64,000 nt of DNA from Melampsora larici-populina 98AG31 (lineage: Eukaryota; Basidiomycota; Pucciniomycetes; Pucciniales; Melampsoraceae). How positions within the stretch are numbered: the first letter of the stretch is position 1; every line of letters begins with the position of its first letter. The stretch covers positions 62,001-126,000 of the forward strand of contig NW_006768839.1 in the NCBI RefSeq assembly GCF_000204055.1, given 5' to 3'. A model generated the notes under the pieces. The model was not told where the DNA came from. It ran no database searches and worked only from the letters and a program-made list of their open reading frames with translations. Below are positions 47,401 through 58,550 of this stretch, piece after piece. The translations under genes and the position numbers were made by a program.

Positions 47401-48599
47401 CCCTTGTTTATTTTGTGTTGATGTCCAATGGACACACAATGAACTGTCTGAACATTATGGTTTTTTTTTTTTGAATTCTGATCATTTTTAAATAGTTTTA
47501 TGAATGATACATATATGTTAATGTTTGTGTACTACTGATGCTTCATGATTCATGATTCATGATTCTATTATGATGAGGTATTTGGTTTGATAGGTTTAAT
47601 AAGAAAAGAAGTGAAATGAAATGTACAAAAATTTTAGTAAAATTTATGTCTAAGATGTTTATTGATTTAATGACTTTGAAAATGAAAGATTTGTTTAAGT
47701 TGATTGGTTGGATCAGATTTTTTTCAAGTTTGTGTATTTATGAATTGATTGGATATAGGAAATTGAGAGTCAATGATTGTTTGGTTTATGCACCAATGAG
47801 AGGAATCTTGGAAGTTTATGCTGATGATTACTTGTTTTTTGAAATTGAAGAATATGGCTGAAGGGCATAGGTCAAGTTGGACTGATGTGGACATCCTAGG
47901 GTGATCTATATCTATTAGCTTAAAGTTATACCTTATTGATTTTGTTTATGATATGGGTTTTTTTAGTGTGTGGTCCCTTTCCATGTTTGATGGTAGATTT
48001 ATTGAGAAATAGGATTATCTTTGACAAATTTCAGAGAACTCTTCAACAGTGTGATTAACATTTTTTAACCAAAGGTCTTTGGGATCAAATCACTTTCACT
48101 GTTTTAAAGAAATGAATTGTTTTGGGAATGGCTGTAAATATCTTTTACTGCCCAAGTTCCAAAGAAAATCTAATATGTGGTGGAATTGGATAAAGGCCTT
48201 TTGGACTTGTGGTCCTGTGAGCGTTTGGAGTTGATCTGATTTGTGAGATTTATGATATGATGGCTAGGTCAACCCATGTGGTACTGGTAAATAATATATA
48301 GATGGATTTGTAGATATAATTGATTGGGTAAGGTAGGGATTGGAACACAAGGAGGTGAAGATAGCAAGTCAAGGAGACAAAGGATGATTGTGCAAAGCTT
48401 GACCTAGGTACATGGTCAAGATGTGATGATCTCAGCATATTGTGTGCTGTTGATTTGTGCTGAGTCAAGTGGGCTGCACGTGAGGGACTACATATTCCAG
48501 GAGCATCACATGGATGTCAACTCAGTCTAGATGCAAGGGGCTAGTCCTGTAGAGCAGAGTGTGGTAGTGAAGATGAAAATTAATGTTGACAATGAACAC

Positions 48600-49480
48600 T
48601 TGACACAGATGTTCTTGCATTGGTCTTTGAACTCAATGTCACTTTCTGAAACTCACTTTCTCATCTCTGTTCCCAAGCCTTATGGATGAAAACTGTTATT
48701 GACTACAAGATTGACAATGATACTCAATATATTAACATGCACATTGGTGAGGTAGAATGGATTATACTTGAGAACCTTGTGACATCCAAAATTTAATCTC
48801 CAGAATACTCCCATCCTCTCTTGCAGCTCTATCTTATGAGGAGATGATGAGACCCCTCAGATAGTAAGTCAATACCACTTTATCTATCCAATGTTCCCTT
48901 TCGAATGATGGTACTGTTTCTAAGAGCGGGCTATGGATGCATCATCTACAATACCAGATCTCCAAGTGCTTTGAGATCAATGTACAATAAAGTTTCTTGG
49001 TATAGGAACAAGGCAATTACCAACTATATATACCTCATAGCCGCTGTTCTTGATCCCAGGAACAAACTCAAAGATTTTTGTGCAATGATTTTACTATGAA
49101 AGGACCTTTAGAATCATCTTGACAATGCATGCCCTTGTCTAGGAATTACAGAGCAATTTGAAGCAACTGAAGCTCAATGATTGCTTATAGGGTCCCACTC
49201 AGACCTGATTGATGAGACTCCAAGTGTCCACACAGTTCATCAGCTTTAAGACAAGATTTCATCATAGCTTGCTTGACCACTCAAGCCTCATTCATCACCA
49301 CCCCTAGGCTATTGGCTTCTGCATTGCTTACAATATTCTCACCTGGCCATTGTCCCTTCTGAAAGCAGCTTTTCTTTGGTAGGTTATGATATGGATGACT
49401 ACAGATTCTCCATGAAGATCAATACTCTTGGGAAACAGGTTTGTTTGGAAAGTTGGATGGAGCTTTTGAATAAGACAACA
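48600..49480 (+). pseudogene. Decayed hAT transposase
   Basis: About 48984-49081 encodes YNKVSWYRNK...YIYLIAAVLDPRNKLKDF, matching the LDPRxKL block of hAT transposases. About 49340-49470, in another frame, encodes LAIVPSESSFSLVGYDMDDY and then INTLGKQVCLESWMELL, matching the C-terminal hATC dimerisation domain (L-x-P-S-x-S-x-x-x-F-S ... L-K-x-W). Stops and frameshifts separate the blocks. Terminal repeats were not identified. Confidence 0.7.
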
Positions 49481-50639
49481 AATCATCACCTGGAAATTTT
49501 GCTGAATCTTTTTTCATTTGCTTGTTGAAATTCTTAAATCTGGATTCACCACCCCAAAAAATTCCTGTGTGCCCTTTCATGACTGCAGGGGGCTTCACCA
49601 ATGTGGGGTGGTGATCAACCAGGAACTCTTGACTTCCCACTCACAACTCACCTAAGTGTAGCCATGGGTAGCAGTGAACAATGGCAAATGGATCTCTCTT
49701 CTGGGGCCCTTGATTTTTACCCTTCAATTGCCTGTATTCTTGATGTGTTATTTCCCCAAAGCCCTCTTCACTCAACCAGATTTTCCCTGCACTTTTTTGA
49801 ATTGTTTGCCATTATCTCATAAGCTGTTTGCTCTGATTAAAACCAAAACTTGAATTTTTTCAAAAGTGAAAATTTCTGTAAGCAAAAGCAATCTCTGCTC
49901 CTGTCTACTTTTTGAAAAGCTCCCTCAACCAGAGCATGTGTCTCTTGCATATTGTTCTGAAAATTGGGCTTGTTTGTCACTACATACTGAGCTAATTGTT
50001 TGAAATGAAGATAATCAACAAGCTTTATTCAAAATTAATCACAGCCACAATCCAAAGCACTTCCTGATCAACTCAAATGTATGATCCAATGTTTCATTGT
50101 TTTTTTGAATAATAATATCTCCTTTGATAACCATTAGTTATGCCAATCAATGTTGCCAAGTTTTGATACAAAGACCATATGGACACATTTCAATGACATA
50201 TCTTGCTAGTCAAATGCTGTCATCCCTGATAAGCTTATTCTTTCCCAAAACACCCATTGTTTCATGCTTTGTAATTTATTCTTCCTATTCCATATGTTGA
50301 AGTGTCCCCCCGTGAATTGTGATGATGACATTGGATCTTTGAATCACAGAACTTTGACAAGCCTTGCTATACAATGCAGCAGCCTCCACAAAAGGCTTTT
50401 CTCTGCTTATCCTTTCTATATATGTCACATAGTATAAGTTGGGTATCACTATTCAAAATTGATTCCTTTGGTCCTTTCTGCTGAAAGCTTTATTTTCTTC
50501 ATTGCAGAATCCTTTCACAGCCAACAAAGATGCCTCTATCCCCTAGCTTGCCCGAAATTCAACAAGAATCATTCAATTGTTAGTTAAGCAATATGATACC
50601 ATTCCTTTATATCTTGGACCTTGAGAAATTGAGAAGGAT

Positions 50640-52025
50640 TAAAGACCAGAATTTGCCACTGAAGAATAAACAATACAGTTTTTCCTAGGTAAAATCTGGT
50701 CCAAAACTGAAATTTGATTTTTCTTTTATTTATGGCCCAACATATGATGGAATAGCTATAGTTTGAATCAATGTTGAAATTGATTGAACCAAACTCAACT
50801 ACATAAGAACTTGATACAAAGTGGTTCAACCAACAATTTCCACTTGAATCTTTCACATATTCTTTTTTTTGGCTCCCTTCATCTTTGTTCTCAACATATT
50901 TTCTTTCACAACTTTTCAATTCTATTGTCAAATTATCTACTAACTATATTGTTTGGTCACTCCATTAGATCTGTTATGTTGTATTGTCTTGAATATGTAA
51001 AGGGCAGAGAGTGACAAAAACCAAAAATATCGTCTAAATCACTGTGAAAAGCATATTCAACCTGACTTTTCTTTTTTTCAGCATCAATCCTTTTGATTTA
51101 ATCAGAATCTGACCTAATACCTTATATCCTAATTCACTGAATAATCTTCTACTTCATTCTCACTGCATGGCCTTATCTAGTTGGCTCCCTCTATCATCTT
51201 AATTACCCACCCTCCTCCTCCCCAGACAAACTCAATCAGAGTTGTAATATTGTACAGCCGTATTCATGATTGATGAACACTTAAAAAAACCTTTCAAATG
51301 TTTTGAAAAAACTATTTGAATAATCACAGAAAAAAACTGGTGATCAATGATCTTTGCTGTGATTATCAAAAAGTTTTCTTTCAAATGTTCATCAATCATG
51401 GAAATGGCTGCAGGACCCAGACAAATCCTACCAAAGCTCATTGACTTGGGAGGCATGAATTTTTGAAAAAATATTTTTTGACATAGTGGTCTGACAGGTA
51501 TGATATTGATTCTCTCAAAAACAGGGTGGTTTTCTGAGCATATGTTTCTCAAAATGTCCAGTATATGTGAACTTTTACCTAGATGCCAGGAGTGTATGAA
51601 TTTTGTTAGAAAAGGTTCCTCATATACTTTTATGAAGAGTTGAAGTTGAATTTTCTACGTTGATTGCACAGCACAGATCATCTATAAGCACAGGCATCAA
51701 GTAATCATGATTTCTGATGCCAAATTATCTACTCAAAACTGATTTGCACACATTTTGGCCAAGAAAGGCAGGAATGGTTTTTTCTGCTCAAATCACCCAC
51801 AAGAGTTTCTCAAAAACGGAGGTGTGGTAGGAATGAGAACCAAATTTTATATGACTATACTCCCAAAACCCAGGAGTGAGATAAATATATTTCAGTCTTT
51901 TTTCTGGTACAGCTATTTTGTTATATGTTGGACATTGAGAAAAAATGAACAAGTTCAAATTTCAGTTTTTGACTGGATTCAAACACAGCAACCACTGTAT
52001 TGTCTGGTTTTCAGTGGTGAATTTT
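50640..52025. mobile_element. Non-coding element bounded by about 120-bp inverted repeats
   Basis: The left arm (50640-50765) pairs with the right arm (51905-52025): GCCACTGAAGAATAAACAAT against ATTGTCTGGTTTTCAGTGGT, then AAAACTGAAATTTGA against TCAAATTTCAGTTTT, and GCCCAACATATGATGGAATA against TATTTTGTTATATGTTGGAC. The interior carries no long frame and includes the small MITE at 51255. Confidence 0.55.
51255..51410. mobile_element. 156-bp MITE, probably Tc1/mariner type
   Basis: The left end CAGCCGTATTCATGATTGAT followed by GAACA pairs with the right end TGTTCATCAATCATGG then AAATGGCTG. TA precedes it at 51253-51254; CA follows, where a second TA would be expected. The inner arms also pair (AATAATCACA / TGTGATTATC). 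Confidence 0.6.
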
Positions 52026-52699
52026 GAAGTTTAATCTGCTTCATGGTAGTAGATAACTTTGTTATCTTTTCTCAACACCCAACATACATTGAAATAGTAG
52101 TATGAAAAAGGCTAAAGTTGGTCATTTCAGATAACCCAAATACCTGGGGCTTTTCCTGGGTCCTAATATTGTAGGCCTAGGTAAGCCTCCCACATGTACT
52201 CTCCTGTCTTTGTATTTTTCTCTCTCTCTTGCAGTACTTTGCATTTGTGGGGGAAATTCATTCCAGGCCCAGGCCCACTTAGGTAGCCCAAATCATGTCT
52301 TGCCTAACCTTGGACAAACTCATTCCTTGTAAATCATTGACAGTATAATTCAGTCAAGTTGATTGTAAGTCATCTATCAGCTTCTGTCATCATTTTTACA
52401 GTCTCAGAATCATTCAAGTTGTACTTTGGTCTTGACTTTGACAATAATAAGAATTGTCACTTGTACTCTTCTATTGCCTCTTCAATTTCTGGCTCATTTT
52501 GTCATCATTGTTTTCTGAATTGGAATCAAATTTTTGACTGTTCAAGATTGTCTTATTTCCTCAATTTAATCAATCAAAGAAACCTTCAGGAATCTAGTTC
52601 TTCACAGGCTATATCATTGAATTAATTCTTAGTTACCAAAAATTACAATCTGTTTATTGTATTTTGATCTTGAAAACTCATCAAGAGCTCATTTTTGAT

Positions 52700-52957
52700 C
52701 AATAGCCCTGAGGGCCCTGGAGGGACCCAGGGCCGAAGTCGTGGTGCCAAGAGGCTTCGGAGCATCCGATGTCAGTGCGACTTCCTGCGGTGCGGGGCCG
52801 AGCATTGCCTTTATGTCCAACAAAAAGGCGCTGTCAACGCAGGCGACTATTTTGGAGGCTCAGTAGACCAGTCCATAGTAGAAGACGAACCAGAAGTTGT
52901 AATTTAGTTACATATAACATACTAAGATAGTTAGTGCGACATGTGAAATCAAAAGCA

Positions 52958-52992
<35 letters not shown>
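52700..52992 (+). mobile_element. Retroposed 3' fragment ending in a 32-base A tract
   Basis: Base composition rises sharply to GC-rich at about 52705. A frame ending at 52907 encodes RSIRCQCDFLRCGAEHC... and stops about 50 bases before a pure A run at 52961-52992. This is the layout of a 5'-truncated LINE or a retroposed mRNA 3' end. The source and target duplication are unknown. Confidence 0.45.
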
Positions 52993-52993
<1 letters not shown>

Positions 52994-54233
52994 GCAGGCG
53001 GACAGTGCGAGTCTCAGCCTGGGAGCGGACCGGATGTTCCATCGAAACTTGTTGTGGCTCTTCTATAGCACAGCAACTGGAAAGTTAGAGACCTCGAACA
53101 ACCGGAATCTTTACGTGCGTGCCCTAGTCACAATGTAGATGAATTATTTTGTGACTTGTGCAGTCGGTGGAGGTACATATGTAGGCGATGGTATTTATCG
53201 TTGAGGTCACGGGTTGCGACAAGAGGGTACGACTGTCCGGAAGATGCCCAAATGATCAAAATGGCTCCTAAATATTATCGTTCAAAAGAGTGAGCGCTGA
53301 AACAGGCTGAAACCGTTTTCGGCAAGATTCAGGAGGAATCACCTTGAGTTGTGCAGGGTGCATGGACGAGTAGTGATGACGAAGTCAAAGATTATTTTCA
53401 TTCTGCGGATATTTGAAGCTTTCGCGTCTGATCAAAGGCAAAAGCGGGTTCATCTGGGTTCATCTAGATCTCATTTGGCTGTAAATTCAAATCTTGTGGC
53501 CAGATTCAACTTTGTATATCCTCCGGACTCGGAGTCAATTAAAAAAAGGTACTATCCTCCTCAATCACATTGAAATTTACCCGCAAAACTTGAGCAGTTG
53601 GGGGGAGAATTAGGTAAGCTTAACTAAGCCCCTCTGCCGACGCGGCCACGTCGCTCTTGAGAATTTGGTAACAACCTCCATGAAACTTGCTGTGCCCTCT
53701 GATAGATGAAGTGTACTATAAGCAGACAATGCATTACTTTGAATGTCTCCAAGACATCGTCGAAATTTCATCTTACCAATGAAACTCGAATTCTATCAGT
53801 TATACATAACGCCCCTTGAAGACCACCAAGGTGCTCATATCGCCGGTCGAAACATACAAAACAACTATGTAAAACTAAAATACCGTACCCCTAACGTTCG
53901 AAAAGTACAGCCCACTCCCGTCATAACACGTGAAAGATCGTGTTTCCCGTTTGAGAGAGTGGCAAGCCGAAGTGCTTGCGATGAGTATTGGATCAATCAG
54001 CTATCCCTCGAAAGAAGATAAAAGCCACACCATTGCGTCTCTTTTTGTCAATGTCCAACCGACCTGCCCCTTGTCATTGTCTTTGCAACTAGCTTGCCAG
54101 TCGTTTTTCTTTATTTCGACATACATTCCTAACAATATTTACATCGTCTTTTGACCATCACTTTTCATCGCACATCACCAGCAACAACGCCAGTGGCGTT
54201 CTCTTAAATTAACACATCACACAGCAATAAAAG
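52993..54233. other. Higher-GC stretch upstream of the Nudix-like gene
   Basis: No gene is supported; several frames of 70-90 codons overlap without motifs. Composition is less AT-rich than the DNA on either side. The last 200 bp before 54234 are pyrimidine-rich and probably hold the promoter of the Nudix-like gene. Confidence 0.4.
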
Positions 54234-55300
54234 ATGCTCAATATCCCTTATCTGATCATTCTTGCTCTCGTATGCCACACAAACCTGATCCTCTCGCTCC
54301 CTTTCATGACTCTCGCCCATAATGGAGGTGCAATCCGCAATCTAGCTGCCCCCCACGACCTAGCTTCCTCACTCAATATAGGCAACAATATAGGTGGCAT
54401 CTCCGATGTACGATACACTCAGGACCTCCAAGTTACAAAAGATGGCGTTCGTTTCCACAAAAATTTTCCAGGTGACGCCGAATTAAATCTCAAACGCGAT
54501 TCGCAACTGCCGCAGGGTCGAGAGGCTGACAACGAGGGACAACCCAAAGCGGTGATTATTGGTGTCAGGCCCAACCCAGAGAATCAAGAACCCAATATAT
54601 TATTGACCCAGAGAGTCGAAAATAACAAAGGACCGATTCAAAAATTGAAGAGTCCAGAATTTCCACGGGGCCACTTGCTCAAAGATGATCTGGAAACCGA
54701 GATTACATTCGAGAGATTGGCTGAACTGCGAAAAGGCCCTTTGGCAGACGAGGTAATCCCACAAGGTTCAACGAGCGACTACATATTGGGAGTGGTGATG
54801 AAGAAAGCAGGTATAGACAAGAACGATCCAGATGTGATTCCAAAACTCGCAGCATTTCGGGAGTTATACGAAGAAAGTGAGTTGTTTCTTCTTCTACATA
54901 CTGCATCTCAACTTCACCTGATGGATTCGAACCCCGCCCGTCATCATCAGCCGGCCATTGGGGTGTATTGAGAAAGATCGACCCACAACAAACTTACCGT
55001 GAAACAAAGCCAGAACAGTCATCCAAAGTACACGCAGGGGTGGAAGATTATAATAAGAAGCTGTTGAAGCCTTTCATCATTGATATACCTCTCGGCCAGC
55101 GACCTGTATTCACTTTAGAAAGTTGGGGACGGCAACGCACATGGGAAATGGTGTCAAAAGTTAAGAGCATTCTCACGAGACGGGAGATGCAAAATATATG
55201 GACGGACCTCGAAAGTAAAGTCAATCAAATAGCAAGAAAGAATGCAGCAACACCTCAATTCAAATTTGTTCATCCGGCCCCTGCCATTCCAGCAAATTGA
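54234..55300 (+). CDS. Secreted Nudix-like protein, candidate effector
   Basis: Two exons, 54234-54876 and 54951-55300 (intron GTGAGT...CATCAG, 74 bp), give 330 residues. The signal peptide is MLNIPYLIILALVCHTNLIL, with cleavage near residue 22. The fold core reads KAVIIGVRP, NILLTQRVENN, SPEFPRGHLL, then an expanded loop and AAFRELYEETGHWGVLRKID. Only the spliced form gives the RELYEETG half of the Nudix box (residues 209-216), with its three metal-binding Glu. The Gly-x5-Glu half is irregular (GIDKNDPDVIPK). Nudix enzymes hydrolyse nucleoside-diphosphate-linked substrates; some rust effectors of this class (for example AvrM14 of flax rust) decap mRNA. Substrate and activity here are not predictable from the sequence. 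The gene is isolated among repeats. Confidence 0.75.
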
Positions 55301-55683
55301 AGGTACAATGAGATAGGCGCCAAGTCTGCTCTTATAGATTAAATGGACTTCTCTAGCGATGTTTGCTTTTCTCTCGAATTCTCATTTGTTTTTATTATCA
55401 AAGTTTATGCCTGGCATTAGATCCATGTAGCTTTATAATATAGAAATCCGACAGCATGCATGTTCCATTCTCTGCTCTCTTCGAATTCCCAAACATAGAT
55501 AGCGCTTAGGATTCAGGAAATTCAATTAGTATAATCACGATACCAATTTGATGCACAGAAATTATTTATGTAGGTAGTTATATATGATGTCCCTTTTAAA
55601 AAACACTCTTGTATTTCTGAGATTTATTCACTACCACAAGTAAAAATTGTAAGATTTTGAAATCTAAACAGAAACAACCTTTA

Positions 55684-55934
55684 TGGTATAAGATAATACT
55701 TCAGCAAGTGTTGACGAGACACGCTAAGAAAGAAAAACAGAGGCGCGACGCTCTCAACAGACCTGACAAAGAAAGTAAGAGACTTAGAATAAATTTCCCC
55801 GATGAGATAAACATATACAACACACCTTTATAAAGGTATAAGATAATACTTCAGCAAGTGTTGATGAGACACGCTGAGAAAGAAAAACAGAGGCACGACG
55901 CTCTCAACAGACCTGACGAAGAAAGTAAGAGACT
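55684..55934. repeat. Two tandem copies of a repeat of about 105 bp
   Basis: GGTATAAGATAATACTTCAG, continuing CAAGTGTTGA(C/T)GAGACACGCT and GCTCTCAACAGACCTGAC, occurs at 55684 and again at 55835. TTAGAATAAATTTCCCCGAT lies between them and recurs at 56040. Probably an LTR or satellite-like remnant. Confidence 0.7.
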
Positions 55935-57318
55935 AGTATAAAGATGAATAAGACAAAGAAACAAAGAGCAAACCCGCACAACAGAAATGTAGGCTTCAGT
56001 GATGATAACACACACAAAGTAAAAAGAATAGACCTTACCTTAGAATAAATTTCCCCGATAAGGGGAAAAAGATTCTAAGGAGAACAGCACCCAGGTATAT
56101 AAGAAAAATCACAAAAGACACTATCACAAGGAATGAAAAACAAGTATCACACGGAGAACACTAATTCAACATAAACCTTGAACACTTCGACTTAAACACT
56201 CCTACTTCAATATCAACCACTTCTTCGAGACATTCACATATCATCAAACCTAATTGATCTTCTTGATCACACTCACTACTCGAGATCTGTTCTGTTCACA
56301 CGAAAGATTCAACCTTGTACTGATAAGTTCTTGACCGACAACAACTGAATGAAAACACAATATTTCAACAAAAATGCAAAGAATTGCACTTACAAAAAAG
56401 CTCCTCGCATCCACAAGAGTTTCTGTCATTCATTATGGCTCTCTTTGACAGCTTGTGTTGGGCTGATTACTGAATCCGTATTGGTGAACATGACTTTCTG
56501 GATGTATATGGTAAATGGTTACCACCCCTTTATCCTGCATGCCTGTAAGATTACACATAGCTATCACATGGATGTTACAGAATTGTATTGCACTGTGCAC
56601 ACTCCTGTTAGCAGCTTCACAAAAATCTGTAGTTTTCATTTTTGGCTTCCTTTTCTTTCTTGTTATCACTTATCTGTGTTAGTTGGGGCTCTGCTGGTCT
56701 GAGTGTTCCTCACAAACTAGCCCTAGTTTTCAATATTATAATTGGGTTCTAGATAATTTCTGACTCAGCCATCTGTGAGCCACCTTCTGAGAGCATAGTG
56801 TAGTCCTGTCCTAGGACTTCCAATGCCGCGCGCACATGGCATGGATTACACTCGGACAAACTGTTTCCGCCTAGATTCAGAGAGGATGTCTGGATATCAA
56901 CATGTATATTGCAAGTGCTATCATCAATGATAAGGTTTTTGCGGTGTGAGGATTGAAACACGCCGGTTCAGGGCAAACACCCTTGCATCATCAAGTTGGA
57001 ATTATGTATACAAAAAACATGAATACATAGCTCTGCATCCTGCATTTCTTTTGACAAATGATGTGCTGATTATGATTTATTTTTCAAAAAAAACATTGAT
57101 AAACATTTGGAAACCTAGACTTAACTGAGCTGACCAGTACAGCTCATCTAGAGGCTTAGTTAGATTTGCAAAAAAACCATTTGACAAACCCAAAAAGTGC
57201 ATGTGAAATTTGGGATTTGTCACATGGGGTTTTACCATTGGATGGCCCTGGGATGTTTGAGCCCCCCATCCTGAGAGAGAGGCTCACTCCATAAGCAGCT
57301 CTTATCATCTCTTGAGGC

Positions 57319-57618
57319 AAGGCTGCCATTATACTATACTAGTATATTATACAATGAGTATAACAAATATACCAGTATAGTTGGACCTATACTATACTGA
57401 AAAATATACCCAGTATATCTGGATTTACAAAATATCCTGACAGATGCTTATACAAGTTTTCAAAAAGAAATCTGACTATACTTCAGTGTAGTTATGCTAT
57501 ACTGAGTATAGTTCAGATGCAGTATAGTATAGTGTGGTATGGTATAGTATAGTATAGTATAGTATAGTATAGTATAGAATAGTATAGTATAGTATAGTAT
57601 AGTATAGTGGCAGCCTTG
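57319..57618. mobile_element. hAT-type MITE filled with a TATAG pentamer array
   Basis: The termini CAAGGCTGCCA and TGGCAGCCTTG are flanked by CTTGAGGC on both sides (57311-57318 and 57619-57626), a 7-8 bp target duplication typical of hAT. The interior is made of TATAC/TATAG words. It ends in a run of about fourteen TATAG units (57535-57608), and the left side carries the complementary TATAC orientation. Confidence 0.8.
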
Positions 57619-58550
57619 CTTGAGGCCTTTAATATAGAGCTGACAAACATTAATTTACCCTATATCATTGAACTACAACCAGATTGATTCCCATGATTAT
57701 TCTAATACTATGTTCCAAAAATTGAACCTGGAGATAGAAGGCAACACCACAGTGATAAGGAATCCTTTCTGATTCTTTGCATTTGACCAAATAAGACTTT
57801 GAGTGCTATAATTGCCAATGATCTTAAATTAAGAGGACCCTGGTCTAAGATTTTGATTGAGACAGCTACACACAACCATTGATTACTGCCTGTTTCTGTA
57901 CCAAAAGTGGCTTAACAAAGAGGCAGAGTGGAAAAGCTACAAGGAAGGAACCAATGTCTTTTGGGTTTAGATATTCAAGTTGAATTGAGCTTTAATTAAG
58001 ATTGATGAATGGTTTTGTGTAATTTCAAAGTGCCAAATACTTAACCTTAACAAAAGGGCAAGACAAGGAACAACATTATGAACCTACAAATTTCATTACA
58101 GGCATATTTCCTTGCATGTGCAAAATGGAGATGTTTCCTGGCTTGAAGTGCAAGGCAACACTGTGGTGATGTTGCAAAACACTGTCCTGCACAATGACTT
58201 CTGTCATGAATAAATTCCCAGCAATGCTTGATTATGGTGAGTATACTGTTTCTCTGACGCAACTTGAAATTCACCATTTACCAAAAGGATTTGCATTATC
58301 CTTAGCTTACTTTGAATGGGGGAAAGTGATCTGATTACATATATCTTTGATGCATGTTTCTAATGTAGGAAGTGTCAGGAAGAGGGGATGTTTCAGAAAG
58401 TATGTTTTACCTTTTGCGTGTCTTGCTTGACCTTCACAAACTCTATATAACACCTTTGCCATTTTAATTGCATAATCTCTGCTAATAAAAGCTATAACAC
58501 ATCTGTTGTTGCCCGCCTGTTAGGAAGATAAATCATCTGACAAAACAAAA

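Larger units (their letters stand above)
46526..48599. other. 2.1 kb intergenic, no clear gene
   Basis: Contains the TGCAC array and one copy of a dispersed repeat (both listed). A short plus-strand frame at 47616-47861 (81 residues, MKCTKILVKFMSKMF...) has no motif I recognise, and I do not treat it as a gene. Confidence 0.4.
49481..52690. other. 3.2 kb repeat-derived DNA, no gene seen
   Basis: Apart from the inverted-repeat pair and the small MITE listed separately, I see only short frames without motifs. AT-rich throughout. Confidence 0.5.
55301..58550. other. 3.2 kb without a gene
   Basis: Contains the tandem duplication at 55684-55934 and the hAT MITE at 57319-57618, listed separately. 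56040-56345 is A-rich and looks like part of an LTR-type repeat (a third copy of AGAATAAATTTCCCCGAT starts at 56042). CTCTATATAACACC at 58440 is a candidate TATA element for the gene starting at 58551. Confidence 0.45.

Noticed and set aside
47616..47861. 81-codon plus-strand frame as a small gene
   Set aside because: No signal peptide, motif or promoter context, and it lies in repeat-derived DNA.
52961..52992. A32 run taken as an assembly gap filler
   Set aside because: Possible, but the upstream frame and stop fit a retroposed 3' end, so it is reported as a retroposed fragment at modest confidence.
54920..54950. A GGTTCGAATCC-like T-loop motif on the minus strand suggesting a tRNA
   Set aside because: No matching T-stem, anticodon arm or acceptor stem surrounds it, and it lies in the intron of the Nudix-like gene.
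57535..57608. Pentamer array considered as a CRISPR-like repeat
   Set aside because: There are no spacers; it is a simple TATAG microsatellite inside a hAT MITE.
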